Notes: generated by a model from the sequence alone, not told the origin. Shown: positions 11,891-23,431, numbered from the stretch's first letter. The stretch is DNA of 64,000 nucleotides from Aspidapion aeneum (GCA_963576565.1 OY755048.1:3478501-3542500); one strand, 5' to 3'. Numbers and translations are program-made.

Positions 11891-12628
11891 ACTTTTTTGC
11901 TAAAACCAAGATTATCTCCCCATTTATTATGCATTAACAAGAATAAAGAGATAATCTTAGAAAATTGAACTAGTAATGTTCGAAGGAGATAATTTTGAAT
12001 ACGTGTTTGTTTTAGCAGTAGTCACTGAAGTAAGCATTAGCCCCTTCATTGGGACAAATATGGAAAACATGAAGATTTCTTTAAATATATGAAGTTTTAT
12101 AAAGTTGGAAAAAAATATTAAGGTGTTGAGCTGAAGCTCATATAAAATGGTATAGTTAAAATAATGGGTTTAAGTTAACAAAAAAGCTTCTAACCTTCGA
12201 AGCTTTGAACTATTCCCAACACAACTGTAATGTAAAGAAACTTTACTGTACACAAGTAAAAAGTTCTTCAAGGACCATAAAGTTTTCTTAAATCAATATG
12301 CCGCACACACACACATGTAGTTAGGAAATGTTTGATGGTTTCTATTATTGATAACTTTGGTAAGAATTGGTTAGAATTTTATTACAATATAGATGTGATT
12401 ACCAGTTAGTCTGGGACCAAATCATAAATTTTGACTTAGTGGGTTTTTTGATAAAGATTTCTTTTGATCGATTACCTACCCCACCCTGTTGCTCCAAAAA
12501 TGCCTCAGGTTAAAAGAAAGGTTATGGTGCTAAAATATTTTTTACTCTAGAGCATTGAAACTTTGCACGCATATCGGCCTACTACACTGATTCTACAACT
12601 ATCAAATTTTTATATATATATATATATA
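11891..12628. other. PMCA intron, no gene seen
   Basis: The stretch is AT-rich, with a CACACACACA tract near 12304 and a (TA)n run at about 12609-12627 that abuts the next LINE copy. No coding pattern was found. Confidence 0.35.
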
Positions 12629-13470
12629 CCACTAAATCTACTTTGGAAAGCGTTGGAAAAGACGAACATAAGCGTACAACTAATTAAGGCCATCAAAGAG
12701 TTATACCGCAATAGTAAGGCAAAAGTTAAAATCAAAGCAAAACTAACCAAAGGCTTTCAAGTAAATAAAGGTCTTAAACAAGGCTGCTGTATCTCGCCTA
12801 CGCTCTTCAAGATATATTTGGAACAGGTCCTTAAAGTCTGGAAGAGAAAATGCCAAAACATGGGAATTCCGTTGGATAAAACCACCTATATACTTTATGT
12901 TTCGCCGATGATCAGATAGTGGTGGCTCAGTTTTATGACAACCTCGAATATATGACACGAAAACTAATAGAAGAGTACAATAAGTGGGGACTAGAGGTTA
13001 ATATCAATAAGACAGAGTATATGTGTATTGGTGGAACGAAACAGGATCTAATCTTAAATAGTGGGCAGCGAATTCAGTCCTGTGATGAGTATAAATACTT
13101 AGGTCTAAAAATTACAGCTGACGGAACATTAGACAAAGCTATAAAAGATAGAAACGTACAAGGAAGAAAAGCAATAACTTTATTAAATGGAATAATTTGG
13201 GACCAAAGTATATCAAAACATAACAAAAAGCTTATATATAACACCATTGTAAAAAGTATACGGCTCAGAAGTATGGCCAATCAAAGATAGAACAGAAAAA
13301 ATGCTTTCCGCTACGGAGATGGACTATTGGAGAAGAGCAGCAGGGAAATCTAAAAGAGAAAGAGTTACAAATCAAAGAATAAGAGAAATTATGACAGAGG
13401 GTGAACGTACTTTAGTGGATGATATAAGAACAAAACAACTGGTGTGGTACGGACATCTACAAAGAATTGA
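12629..13470 (+). mobile_element. RTE-like LINE, subfamily 1, copy A (truncated both ends)
   Basis: The sequence matches the three other subfamily-1 copies (44864, 50545, 62458). It starts inside the RT domain immediately after a (TA)n run and keeps the QGCCISPTLFK block and the TEYMCIG and YKYLGLKITADG blocks. The coding frame is lost: about 2 nt are missing before the catalytic box and about 8 nt near 13260 relative to copy C. The catalytic box is split by the frame change. It ends in the WYGH motif where a GATG run and a MITE begin. Confidence 0.8.
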
Positions 13471-13492
13471 TGGATGGATGGATGATATATAT

Positions 13493-14088
13493 ATGGCAAT
13501 TTGTTTTGGCAATCATTACATTTGCGCGGATTTTTAAAATTTTGCATTTTATGATATATCGTCGTTAATCTTACACACTGACGTATCTCAAAATATTGCA
13601 GTTTTGGGATATGACCATAATACTACCTTATTTGTGTCGTTCTTTCATCTCACAAAGTGTCGTAACTCATAAAAATCCTTTAAATAGCACAAAAATCATT
13701 AGATCCAAGAACATTTTCAGTGATATAAATCGAATATAATATATATGGCCCATAGAAGGCGTCAATGGGCAAAATGGGTAATATGATCCAGGTCTTACTA
13801 AATTGGTTCATGTTTATACAATTACTTAAAGGTATGTCAATTATGTCATACGAAAAAGAAAAAAAAATTCAAGCTCTTACCAGTTCGGGGCAAAAAATTT
13901 GTAACATAAAATTAATTGTCAGCGAAATTGCATCAAAAGGGCGTGGTGGATGACTTTAATTTTAAATAGTTTTTACTTTGCTTTCAGCCCTTCAAGATCA
14001 TCAAATGTATGGGGTATTGCCATATATCATAAAATGCAAAATTTTAAAAATCCGCGCAAATGTAATGATTGCCAAAACAAATTGCCAC
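13493..14088. mobile_element. MITE with about 70-bp terminal inverted repeats
   Basis: The left arm (13493-13559) and right arm (about 14020-14088) are near-perfect reverse complements, sharing CAATCATTACATTTGCGCGG. The interior has no convincing coding frame. It abuts the broken end of LINE copy A, so either its insertion or a deletion at that point ended the LINE. Confidence 0.7.
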
Positions 14089-14676
14089 ACAAATTCGCAC
14101 TTTTTGAAATTGATATGATTACATTTGATCAAAACTGCTCAATCTTTAAAATGTATAGCCTCTATGTAGGGGCTGACCCTGAGGATTGAAAATTTTGTAT
14201 TTAGTGATATATGACCCATCCAATTGATAAGTGCAAGGTATCCAGAATGAGTGAGTTCCTTATTATGAGGTGAGGTTAAAAAATGTGTCCACCTTTTGGT
14301 GCAATTTCGCTGTTATTGGGCAAAGTATAAAACTATTAAAAAAATAATTTAAATAACAAAAAAGTTTGTTCTCAATATAGCTTTGGTTTTTTTTTCATAT
14401 AGCGGACCTGTGGGTAATTGGATGTACTACCAATTTCGTGAGACCTAGATACGCAGGTGCAGTAGTGTAGAAGATATAAGGGATAATCTAAAAACCGCTA
14501 AAACACACCCCCTCACGGCCATATATATATAGTTTTTTTACAGCTAAAGGATCAGTGCTTGAAGGTCAATGTGTGCCAAGTTTCATTACTCTAGCTTAAA
14601 CCGTTAAGAATTGAAAACACATTAATCTTAACCAGGGGTGAAATTAAAGAACGAAAGATTATAAAAAAATGTCCTG
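14089..14676. other. PMCA intron, no gene seen
   Basis: This is mixed AT-rich sequence in which I recognise no feature. A short (TA)n lies at about 14520. Confidence 0.35.
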
Positions 14677-14748
14677 TGCTTCGGCCGGGATTTGAACCCG
14701 AACCTTTGGCTATGTACGCCAACGCCCTACCAATTAGACCAACGAAAC
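14677..14748 (-). tRNA. tRNA-like gene or pseudogene, anticodon read as ACA
   Basis: The minus strand folds as a cloverleaf. The D stem is GTCT/GGGC, the anticodon stem TTGGC/GCCAA with loop GTACATA, and the T arm is TCGGG-TTCAAAT-CCCGG, with internal A and B boxes intact. A T7 Pol III terminator follows about 6 nt downstream. The acceptor stem has one mismatch and one G-U pair. The anticodon in frame would be ACA (Cys codon UGU), which is unusual for a functional eukaryotic tRNA-Cys, so I favour a tRNA pseudogene or tRNA-derived element. Confidence 0.5.
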
Positions 14749-15737
14749 CATGAGTATAAATTTCGCTCCTGGTTGTTGCTTACGGTTTTGAGTAAAACCT
14801 TGCATTATTTTGGCGAATATGTTGGAGCATAAATGCATGTTCAAAAAATTCAAAAGTGAAGCACTCCTAGCTTGCTTTGGAAACGATAACAAATTTAGAT
14901 TCGCAGACACGAATCTTTAAGTGCGCAGGCGTGTATCTTGTCAGGTTGACTGTGTGGGTCGACGCGATATTTTGCGTTAGCCGTGTAAAATTATGTTTTT
15001 TTCTGTGACCAATGGGAAATAATTTACGTAAAACATAAGCGGTTTGTGGAAAAATGTCCGGGAGAAGTAAGGAAGTGCCATTTCATCGGCAAGTACTTGT
15101 GTTTTTCTTTATGATTTGATTGAGTGGTTTATAGATGCCATTAAACATTCTTCATGGTGTCTACAACAAATCTGCACAATTAATTTTAGAAAAACTACAA
15201 TTTTAATCCACAATTTAATAAATTTTCACCCAATCAACTAGTTTTTAGAAAAAAAATAATGGACATAACCCTAAATTTTTGACACATGTCTAATAATGTA
15301 GTGACGTAATGGAGTTCCCAAACCACCAAAACTGACGTATGCGCAGTAACCTAAATCCTGTCTATTTTGTACGATATTTTCTTGATATAGCACAAAAAAT
15401 GTCTTGGCTTTTATTTTAATGTGAAACAGAAATTGTTTTATTATAAGTTGGAATTGAATTAATCCAAGGCACAGTTTTCTCTGGAAGCAATATATTACTT
15501 ATATGAAGACAATTTGCTTTGTTACAAAATGGATTATACTGAATCAAAACAATTAAAGAAGAAAAATAAAGTCTCATTTCAAGATTAAATGCTGCGTTGA
15601 ACTAAAAAGAAATATTTTAATTCAAAACAAATTGTTTTAAAGTAAAACAATTTATTGAAGAAAAGAACGTGTTTTCGTTGTAGACAAAATTTTTACCGTG
15701 TGTCATAAAATCTTCATCTAAAATACTAATAACTTAC
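14749..15737. other. PMCA intron, no gene seen
   Basis: This is intron sequence between the tRNA-like element and PMCA exon 1. No domain, repeat family or RNA was recognised. Confidence 0.4.
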
Positions 15738-15894
15738 CTTCACTAGGAGATGTATATAATTTTTTACAAATTTCTTGTACCCCACCGACTTCTTGAATTT
15801 TTTGAATTCCTTCGCGACCTCGATGTTCCATGAGGTCGCGAAGTTGTTTCAGGGATATTCCATATTGTGCGGGACGGCCGTCTATCGTAGCCAT
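15738..15894 (-). CDS. PMCA: PMCA exon 1: start codon and N-terminal tail
   Basis: This exon encodes the cytosolic N-terminus of the plasma-membrane Ca2+ pump. The start is ATG at 15894 (MATIDGRPAQYGISLKQL), continuing through LMEHRGREGIQKIQEVGG to KKLYTSPSE. This is the conserved PMCA N-terminal segment. I chose this ATG because the family starts here and because an acceptor, CTTTGGTTTCAG, sits just upstream so that the exon begins at 15908 with a 14-nt 5' UTR. The donor GTAAGT begins at 15737, phase 1, and joins exon 2 in frame. A further untranslated exon and the promoter must lie to the right; I could not place them. Confidence 0.93.
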
Positions 15895-16059
15895 TTCCTA
15901 CTGCAGTTCTGAAACCAAAGAAAAAAAATATCTAAAAATTTATAGTTCCAGGCACCACAGTATACAAAAGTATAACCTAGCTTACTCAGTCACTCGCATT
16001 TTTTAACTCAAAATAGGCATGACGTATTAAACACTGTGTTTACATCTTAAGCCGCGTAT

Positions 16060-16526
16060 CAGTGTTGCTAGATGTACGATAATTATCGATTTTGTACGAT
16101 AATATAACGAATGTACGATAGTAGCTATGCGATAATGACCTTTTGTACGATAATTTATAAATTACAACTAAAAAATCATATTGCAAAATATGTTATTATA
16201 TTAGTTATGAAATATTACAATATTTTTAGTTCCTGACAAATCTAAATATATACCGCTAAAAAAAATTTTGAAGAAATATAAACGTTTTTTTTGTTTTTTG
16301 TATTTATACCTATGACTATATATAGAATAATCAATTTATGAATATAATACATCGTTTTTGTTCAATATAAAGATATGTAAATCAATTTTAAAGTTTTTTT
16401 AACCCCTTTGTCGGAAATTTATTAAGCAGGAATGTTTGTTTTTAAGTATCGATATTTTGTACGATAACGTACGATCATTTTAAACGGCTCACGCGATAAT
16501 TATCTTAGTGACGTGTAGCAACACAC
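16060..16526. mobile_element. hAT-like MITE with 8-bp duplication
   Basis: The left end CAGTGTTGCTA and right end TAGCAACACAC form short inverted repeats (9 of 11). The flanks are CCGCGTAT and ACGCGTAT, an 8-bp target duplication with one mismatch. The motif TGTACGATAA recurs many times near both ends, like subterminal transposase sites of hAT elements. There is no coding sequence. Confidence 0.65.
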
Positions 16527-16713
16527 ACGCGTATTCATTAGCGAGCCGACCCTGCAAGCGAGTGGTTCCAGCAAACTGATACTGTATCATATTCGCTAGT
16601 GTGGACGTGTTGCACACTAGGTTCGAGGCGCTCTCGAAGATCTAGCGGACGGCGGTTATCGAATCGAACATAACCACAAAAATCTCAAAAAAAAAAGCCT
16701 AAAAATATTCATA

Positions 16714-16898
16714 CAGTCGAACCTCTATAACTCGAACCTGAAGGGACAACCAAAACAGTTCGAGTTATGGAGAGTTCGAGTTGTAGAAACTTGAGTTACA
16801 AAGGTTAAAATACATGTAAAAAGTGCAGGGACCGCTTAAAAGGTTCGAGTTATAGAGGGGTTCGAGTTATAGAGGTTCGAGTTAGAGAGATTCGACTG
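16714..16898. mobile_element. pogo/Tigger-like MITE
   Basis: It is 185 bp long, flanked by TA on both sides, and begins CAGTCGAACCTCTATAACTC. The right end is the reverse complement with changes (GAGATTCGACTG). The internal GTTCGAGTTATAGAGG motif is repeated. A CAGT start plus a TA duplication is typical of pogo-type elements. No coding sequence. Confidence 0.75.
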
Positions 16899-17126
16899 TA
16901 GTTGGTTCGTGAACATCTTTTTGCATAATTGGTCCGAATGTAGACTTGTCGTGTAACCAAACGAATGTAAATACTTGGGATGAAAAAGCGCCGCGAGCAC
17001 CCTTCGAACACTGCGGTTTGTGAACAGCAAAAACATGACGATATTGATACAGTATCAGTTACGGTAATGACTGGCTTACACGGTTGGCTCTCTGATGAGT
17101 ATGTGGCTTTATATGTAATTATTTTA

Positions 17127-17721
17127 ACTCACACATATACTATACTATAGTAGTGTGAGCTATGGTGATCCTAATTTTTTCGAGAAAAAAAAAGTTGCTC
17201 CGATTTCAAAAATTTTTATATATCTTTGCGTTTCAGATGATTTTGAAACTTTTTTGTCGCGCCGTCTGTCTGTCTGTACGTCTGTCTGTAACGACCAACG
17301 CGCATAACTCAAAAACCGCTTGGCCGATTTTAATGAAATTTGGTACTTAGGCTGGGTCCTGGGTCGAGATGGTCCCATTTAAAAATGAACAAAATCCACC
17401 GAACACAAGCCAAATAAAAGGGTGGGGAAAGATTTCAAAAATTAGAGTTTATGTGAAAATATGGCGTGTGTGATATCAAACGAAAGGTAATTGAGTCCGG
17501 AGTTAAACAAAATACATTTTAGTTTCTGTTTTTTTAAAGGTGGAGGTAGATTTCCAAAAATTTGAGTTTAAGTCAATACATGGGTTGTGTGGTATCAAAC
17601 AAAAGGTAATTTAGTCTGGAGTTGATTAAGATATATTTCAGTTTTTAGTTTTATTAGCTCGCACGTACACTATAACTATAGTACCTAGTGTGAGCTTAGG
17701 GGCCCATATATTGGCAGAGTA
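17127..17721 (-). mobile_element. hairpin-ACAG element, copy 3
   Basis: This is a minus-strand member with both terminal hairpins, the ACCCCCACCC-type modules (two) and only a very short ACAG tract (about 17262-17291 as read on the plus strand, GTCT). The head TACTCTGCC ends at 17721. Its short microsatellite contrasts with copy 6, showing array length varies independently of the element. Confidence 0.75.
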
Positions 17722-17924
17722 TTTTAAATGTTTCGTATAATAAAAACACAATTTTTAAACTTCTTTCACTACACAAGCCTTCGAAAAGCCTAAAATCTAT
17801 CAAATCAGACAAATTTTAATACTTGGTATGATAACATAATAAAATCCCAATAGAACCTTTTAAAACTGCAAAAAGGGAAAAAATGTGTAAAGGCATAAAC
17901 ATTTTAAATAAAATAAGATATATT

Positions 17925-18116
17925 GCAGCCAACAGCAAAAATTAATTAGACTCGATACGAGTTATGAGGGTGAAATGGGGTGAACTTTTAAGGGTGGTAC
18001 CGGTTTATCGCGGTTTTAGCGAAACTAGACCTTCTAACGAAAAAAGTTAAAAAAGTTATAGGTAACAAAAAGGTCGACAATTTTGTGTAAACTATTTTAT
18101 TACATAACCTAAAATG
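17925..18116 (+). repeat. interspersed repeat shared with 63777-63972
   Basis: It aligns over about 190 bp with 63777-63972, both opening GCAGCCAACAG and sharing GAGTTATNAGGGTGAAATGG, AACTAGACC and TACATAACCTAAAA. No termini or coding sequence are visible, so only the repeat relationship is supported. Confidence 0.65.
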
Positions 18117-18290
18117 TTCATAGAAAAAATTCTATGTTTTTCATGAAAATTGTTGAAAACTTACTTATGTCTATAAAACGATTTAATTTTTTTAAATCCA
18201 AATATTATAAACCTTTTATTTTATCTTTTTAAACCTAAAAAGAAGTCCCATATCTACCCGCAAATGCACAAGTTCTGGAAGCAGTTTTTT

Positions 18291-18652
18291 AGCTCACACT
18301 ACTACTATACTATAGTAGTGTGAGCTATGGTGATCCTAATTTTTTTGATAAAAAAAAAGTTGCTCCGATTTTAAAAATTTTTATATATCTTTGCGTTTCA
18401 GATGATTTTAAAACTTTTATGTTGCGCCGTCTGTCTGTATGTCTGTCTGTCTATCTGTAACGACCAACGCGCATAACTCAAAAACCACTTGCCCGATTTT
18501 AATGAAATTTGGTACCTAGGCTGGGTCTTGGGTCAAGATGGTCCCATTTAAATAAACAAAATCGACCGAACACAAGCCAAATAAAAGGGCGAAATTGAGT
18601 CTGGAGTCTGAACAAACGTGAAAATATGGCATGTGTGATATCAAACGAAAGG
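18291..18652 (-). mobile_element. hairpin-ACAG element, copy 4, 5'-truncated
   Basis: The terminal hairpin, AAATCGGAGCAAC-type block, short ACAG tract and conserved CGTTGGTCG block are present on the minus strand. The copy then breaks off inside the first module near 18652, close to the start of the mirrored minisatellite element. Confidence 0.7.
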
Positions 18653-18673
18653 AACACAAATGGGTCTTTTGGC

Positions 18674-19400
18674 TCCGGTCCAAAAGAGCGATATTTAAAA
18701 CGGAGACATTTAAAACAGCGTTCTCATTTGAGCGACATTTAAAACAGCGACATTTAAACCAGCGACATATTAAAACAGCGGCATATCAAAAGGGCGACAG
18801 TTTAGAAGAGTGACATATCAAAAAGCAATATACAAAAGACTGACATATAATAAAAACAGCGACATTTAAAAAAGCGTTAATAAAAACAGCAATAGTTCGG
18901 CTAAGGGGTCTCTTTCGAACATATTTAAAAAAAAAAAATTTTTACTGATTTTTTATGTCTTCAACAAAGTCAAATTTGATTTTTTTTTAAAAGCGCAATT
19001 TTGCAAAATACCAAAATAAACTTTTTGACTTATTTTGATGTCTTCTACAAAGTCAAATTTGATATAAGTGCAATTTTGTAAAATACCGAAATAAATGTGA
19101 CATACAGTGGTTTCTTGCACTTGATTTTTAAAAGAAGTCAGGGAAGTTTTTTTGACTGGGACTGGCAACTTGCTAATGTTTAATGCTTAATATTGATTTT
19201 TTGAAAAATCGCTGGTTTAAATGCCACTGTTTTGATTTGTCGCTCTTCTACATGTCGCTGTTTTCAATTGTCGCTCTTTTAAATGTCACTCTTTTGAATG
19301 TTGCTGTTTTGATATGTCGCTGTGTGTATATTAGATGTCGCTCTTTTGAATATAGCTGTTTTAAATGTCGCTTTTTCAAATATCGCTCTTTTGAACCGGT
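18674..19400. mobile_element. element with mirrored minisatellite arrays
   Basis: The left array (about 18680-18900) is built of degenerate 15-17-bp units of the form AAAACAGCGACATTT. The right array (about 19220-19385) carries the same units in reverse complement. The outermost ends match as inverted repeats: CCGGTCCAAAAGAGCGATAT on the left and its near complement ending TTGAACCGG on the right. The core (18946-19100) holds a roughly 70-bp direct duplication with CAAAGTCAAATTTGAT. There is no coding sequence. It is probably a non-autonomous DNA transposon with multiplied subterminal sites. Confidence 0.6.
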
Positions 19401-20332
19401 GTCGTTTTTATTTTCCTATTGTCTGCGATACATTTTCTTTTATTTCAAATATTTTTCAATTTATTCCTAATTGTTTCCTTCTTAAAGGTATCTGCACTGT
19501 CCTGTTATACTAGAAGTTTAAAGAAAGTTTACATGATATACCTACTGTATTTACTCCACACAATTAGAAATAAAGTTAGGTACAAGTTATTTAAAAATAT
19601 ATATTTTTTTAAATTGAACACATAATATCACACGCACTGCACCTCTCAGTCCATTCGACAAATAATCATCAAAGTAATGACAAGATTATATTCGGAATAA
19701 CTTTACAGTCTTATCAGATAAAACTTAAGATCTCCATTGACATCATTTATAATCTTTAAGTACAAATTTACGCAAAACGCCTTGTTTCTGTGTCATAGAA
19801 GACGTTAGTGTGACTTCATTCCACATAATATTAGATTAAAATATAAAATTAAGCAAACAGGAGGACTTTGATAAAGAAATATTTTTACTGGGGAGATTTA
19901 CACACAAAAACAAGAAACTCAGCTGCCTGAAAAACAAACATCTTTGAAGCTAGATCATAAACTAATTATGCCTCAGCCCCAATGTCTTTTTTTACCCTCC
20001 CTCCCAAGTTCTTTTTGAATAGGTACATGACTACTGAATTTTTCAAAATATCTATAAGTGTTAAACAAAAAAAAGTTACCTATAATATGCCAAAATATAG
20101 GGTCAGTTACCCAGTAATTGACCAGCGCCCATTAATTGGCCAATTTACCAATAAAATGATAAAGACAAGATCCCTGTATCCTCTAGCCAGAAAATTACAT
20201 TATGTACTTGCATAGTGTCTTACCCCTTGACGTCTAGATGGCACAGTCGCCCCAATGAAGACTGTTTAAATGATTGTTTGTTAATGTTGTTTGTTATAAG
20301 CATGATAAGTACATTATTTAATTATTTTATTT
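19401..20332. other. no gene seen; AT-rich
   Basis: Short frames only, and nothing recognised. Confidence 0.35.
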
Positions 20333-21022
20333 AAAGGAGAAGGCACTAAATACATTGTTTACCGGGATGCGTCAGATGAGCTGAATTTGAGATATGTTGA
20401 AAGCCAAACCTTCCTGATATTTTTTCCAAAAAAAATTGGGGTGTCATAGGATTCGTTTTCGAGCTATACTTATTTAAATGCACGCCACTGAAATATGGAA
20501 AAATATGACCTTTTGTAGTTTTTTTGTAATAACTTATCGCCAAATAAAAATTCAAAACTGATATTAATCTTATTTTATTGAAAAAAGAGTCCTTTTAGGA
20601 ATTTTATCAATTTTTGACATATGGTTTCGGTCACAAACCTACAGAGTGGCTCAAAATAATTTAAAAAAAATTAAATATAAAGAAAGGAAAAAAATATAAA
20701 GAAAGGAAATTAAAAATGCATAGTCAAAATTAACTTTACTTGCTTTCATGTGAGTCGTTTTAATTATTTTAGAGTGATGTTTGCATAATAGATTATATGA
20801 TAAACTTACAGGGGAAACATTTTTTTAATTCAACGAGAAGTTATAGCAAAAAAACGACAATTTCCATATTTCAGTGGCGCGCATTTAAATAAGTATAGCT
20901 CGAAAACGAATCATATGACCCCCCCAATTTTTTTTTAAATTAAAGGTTTAGCCTTTAACATATATCAAATTCAGCTTATCTGACGCATATCGTTAAACAA
21001 TGTATTTAGTGCCTCCTCCTTT
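20333..21022. mobile_element. long-TIR fold-back element
   Basis: Arms of about 200 bp (20333-20545 and about 20820-21022) are imperfect reverse complements sharing GCACTAAATACATTGTTTA, CGAGCTATACTTATTTAAAT and CCATATTTCAGTGGCG. The spacer of about 270 bp is AT-rich and non-coding. A hairpin-ACAG element begins 24 bp beyond its right end. Confidence 0.75.
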
Positions 21023-21046
21023 ATTCACGACCAAGTGCATAAAAAA

Positions 21047-21654
21047 TACTCTGCCAATATATGGGCCCCTAAGCTCACACTAGGTACTATAGTTATAGTG
21101 TACGTGTGAGCTAATATAACTAAAAACTGAGATATATTTTATTCAACTCCAGACTAAATTACCTTTTGTTTGATACCACACAAGCCATGTTTTGACTTAA
21201 ACTCAAATTTTTGAAATCTACCCCCACCCTTACAATAAAAACAAAAACTAAAATGTATTTTGTTAAACTCCGGATTCAATTACCTTTCGTTTGATATCAC
21301 ACACGCCATATTTTCACTTAAACTCTAATTTTTAAAATATACCCCCACCCTTTTTTTTAAATAAATTAAAATGTATTTTGTTTAACTGCAGACTCAATTA
21401 CCTTTCGTTTAATATCACACACGCCATATTTTCACATAAACTCTAATTTTTGAAATTTACCCCCACCCTTTTACTTGGTTTGTGTTCGGTGGATTTTGTT
21501 CATTTTTAAATGGGACCATCTCGACCCAAGACCCAGCCTAGGTACCAAATTTCATTAAAATCGGCCAAGCGGTTTTTGAGTTATGCGCGTTGGTCGTTAC
21601 AGACAGACATACAGACATACAGACACACAGACAGACAGACAGACAGACAGACAT

Positions 21655-21696
<42 letters not shown>

Positions 21697-21835
21697 GGCG
21701 CAACAAAAAAGTTTCAAAATCATCTGAAACGCAAAGATATATAAAAAATTTTGAAATCGGAGCAACTTTTTTTTTCTCGAAAAAATTAGGATCACCATAG
21801 CTCACACTACTATAGTATAGTATATGTGTGAGCTA
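21047..21835 (+). mobile_element. hairpin-ACAG element, copy 5
   Basis: This is a full-length member: TACTCTGCC head after A6, 5' hairpin, three modules, ACAG array at about 21599-21697 with three ACAT interruptions, AAATCGGAGCAAC block and terminal hairpin ending GTGTGAGCT. Confidence 0.78.
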
Positions 21836-22452
21836 ATAAAAGATTTTTTGTAAAATTCTAGGTGGTCAACTACTGGATAGAAACAATTGGTAGTTTGCAA
21901 GTGAATGACCATGCTAAGTAATCAATTTTCATAATTTTACAAAAAAACAATATTATTATTTTGTTGGGTAACCTGTGTTTTGAGTTTCTGTTGGTCAACT
22001 ACTAGAGACTACATGTTGTCTTTTTGACACTAGAATATCAACACTTTTTTATTTCTATCTTTTTAATCACTTTTTTGTAAAACATTTTTTTTTGTTGTTG
22101 TTCTATTCTATATTTCTAACAACTGGTCAACTACTGGAAAAAATATGGTCCAGCACTGGCTGCTGAGTGGTCAACCACCGGAAAATCATGAAATATTGCA
22201 AACTTATTTTTTTTCCTTCAACATAAAAGCTGAAAACTACTTTTATTTATTTATTTTTTTCGAAACTAATGTTTTTAGTTTGATGTACCTACAATACCTA
22301 CATTACATAAAATATGAATATTACTTACATAAATATATTTCCAAAATATTAATTTAAAAATGTAAGATGCATACAGTTTTGGTTATAAAAGAGAACCCTG
22401 AAAATTTTCTGATATCACAAAACAAAAAATCCAAAAATTAAATAGTGGAAGT
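21836..22452. other. no gene seen; AT-rich
   Basis: The phrase TGGTCAACTACTGGA recurs about four times between 21860 and 22180, with no clear periodic array. No gene was recognised. Confidence 0.35.
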
Positions 22453-23431
22453 GTGGAAGTCCTGTGGAAGTCATGTATAGTACTGTGGGCAGCTGATCAC
22501 CCCTCGGAATTTTCAAAGTTAGGCAATTTTCGTCCTATGGGATTCCCTATCCTAAAAATCGCTAAATGACGTTTTTCCGAATCTCAACTCAAAGTGTGGC
22601 TTTTTCGCATCTTTATGGCCCCACCATACTGTAACTCGGTGCTTTTGTTGATAAAATGTATAGTTTGGGAGATATAAATTTTCAAAGTTTGGCAATTTTG
22701 GTCCTATAGGATTCCCTATCCTAAAAATCGCTATATGACGTTTTTCCGAATCTCAACTCAAAGTGTGGCTTTTTCGCATCTTTATGGCCCCACTGTAACT
22801 CGGTGCTTTTGTTGATAAAATGTATAGTTTGGGAGATATGAATATTCAAAGTTTGGCAATTTTGATCCTATGGGATTTCCTATCCTAAAAATCGCTAAAT
22901 GACGTTTTTCAGAATCTGAACTCAAGATGTGTCTGTTTCGCATCTTTATGGCCCCACTATACTGTAACCGAATGAACCAAATTTGTACACTGACCTACAG
23001 AACTTGAATAAATTTTTGGTCCTGTAGTGTCCTGTATAGTCCTGTACAAGTCCTGTATAGTCCTGTACAAGTCCTGTATAGTCCTGTACAAGTCCTGTAT
23101 AGTCCTGTACAAGTCCTGTATAGTCCTGCCTGTGGGGTCCTGTATAGTCCTGTGGCTGAAAAGGCGCCCCTAAAAAAATTCGCGACCAAAAAAAAAGGTC
23201 ATCACATCTTAACTCTCGTTTTCTCGTTTTGCTTAGAGGGCCGATTTGCCTTTGCCGGCCTTCGTACTTAATCATGCTTAGGGCACCCTTTAGGCGCCCG
23301 TACCCTTGGGGTCCTGTATAGTCCTGTGGAGTCCTGTAGAGTCCTGTGGGGTCCTGTGGAAGTCCTGTGTGGTCCTGTGGGGTCCTGTAGAAAAATTTGT
23401 ACACCTACTGTGGGCAGCTGATCACCCCTCG
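22453..23431 (+). mobile_element. divergent CGAG-type element with TCCTGT minisatellite
   Basis: It ends GGGCAGCTGATCACCCCTCG at 23431, the right terminus of the CGAG family (55101 and 59110 copies). A second identical right terminus sits at 22488-22507. Between them lie a 2.8-copy tandem repeat (22508-22968) and two minisatellite blocks. The larger (about 23028-23140) alternates TCCTGTATAG and TCCTGTACAAG, and the smaller is at 23315-23390. A GCGACCAAAAAAA motif is shared with the other copies. No left terminus is visible, so boundaries are uncertain. Confidence 0.55.
22508..22968 (+). repeat. tandem repeat, about 165-bp unit, 2.8 copies
   Basis: The unit starts TTTTCAAAGTT at 22511 and recurs at 22679 and about 22843. 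Shared landmarks are GGATTCCCTATCCTAAAAAT, GACGTTTTTCCGAATCT and TTTTCGCATCTTTATGGCC. The second unit lacks 5 bp of the first. Confidence 0.85.
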
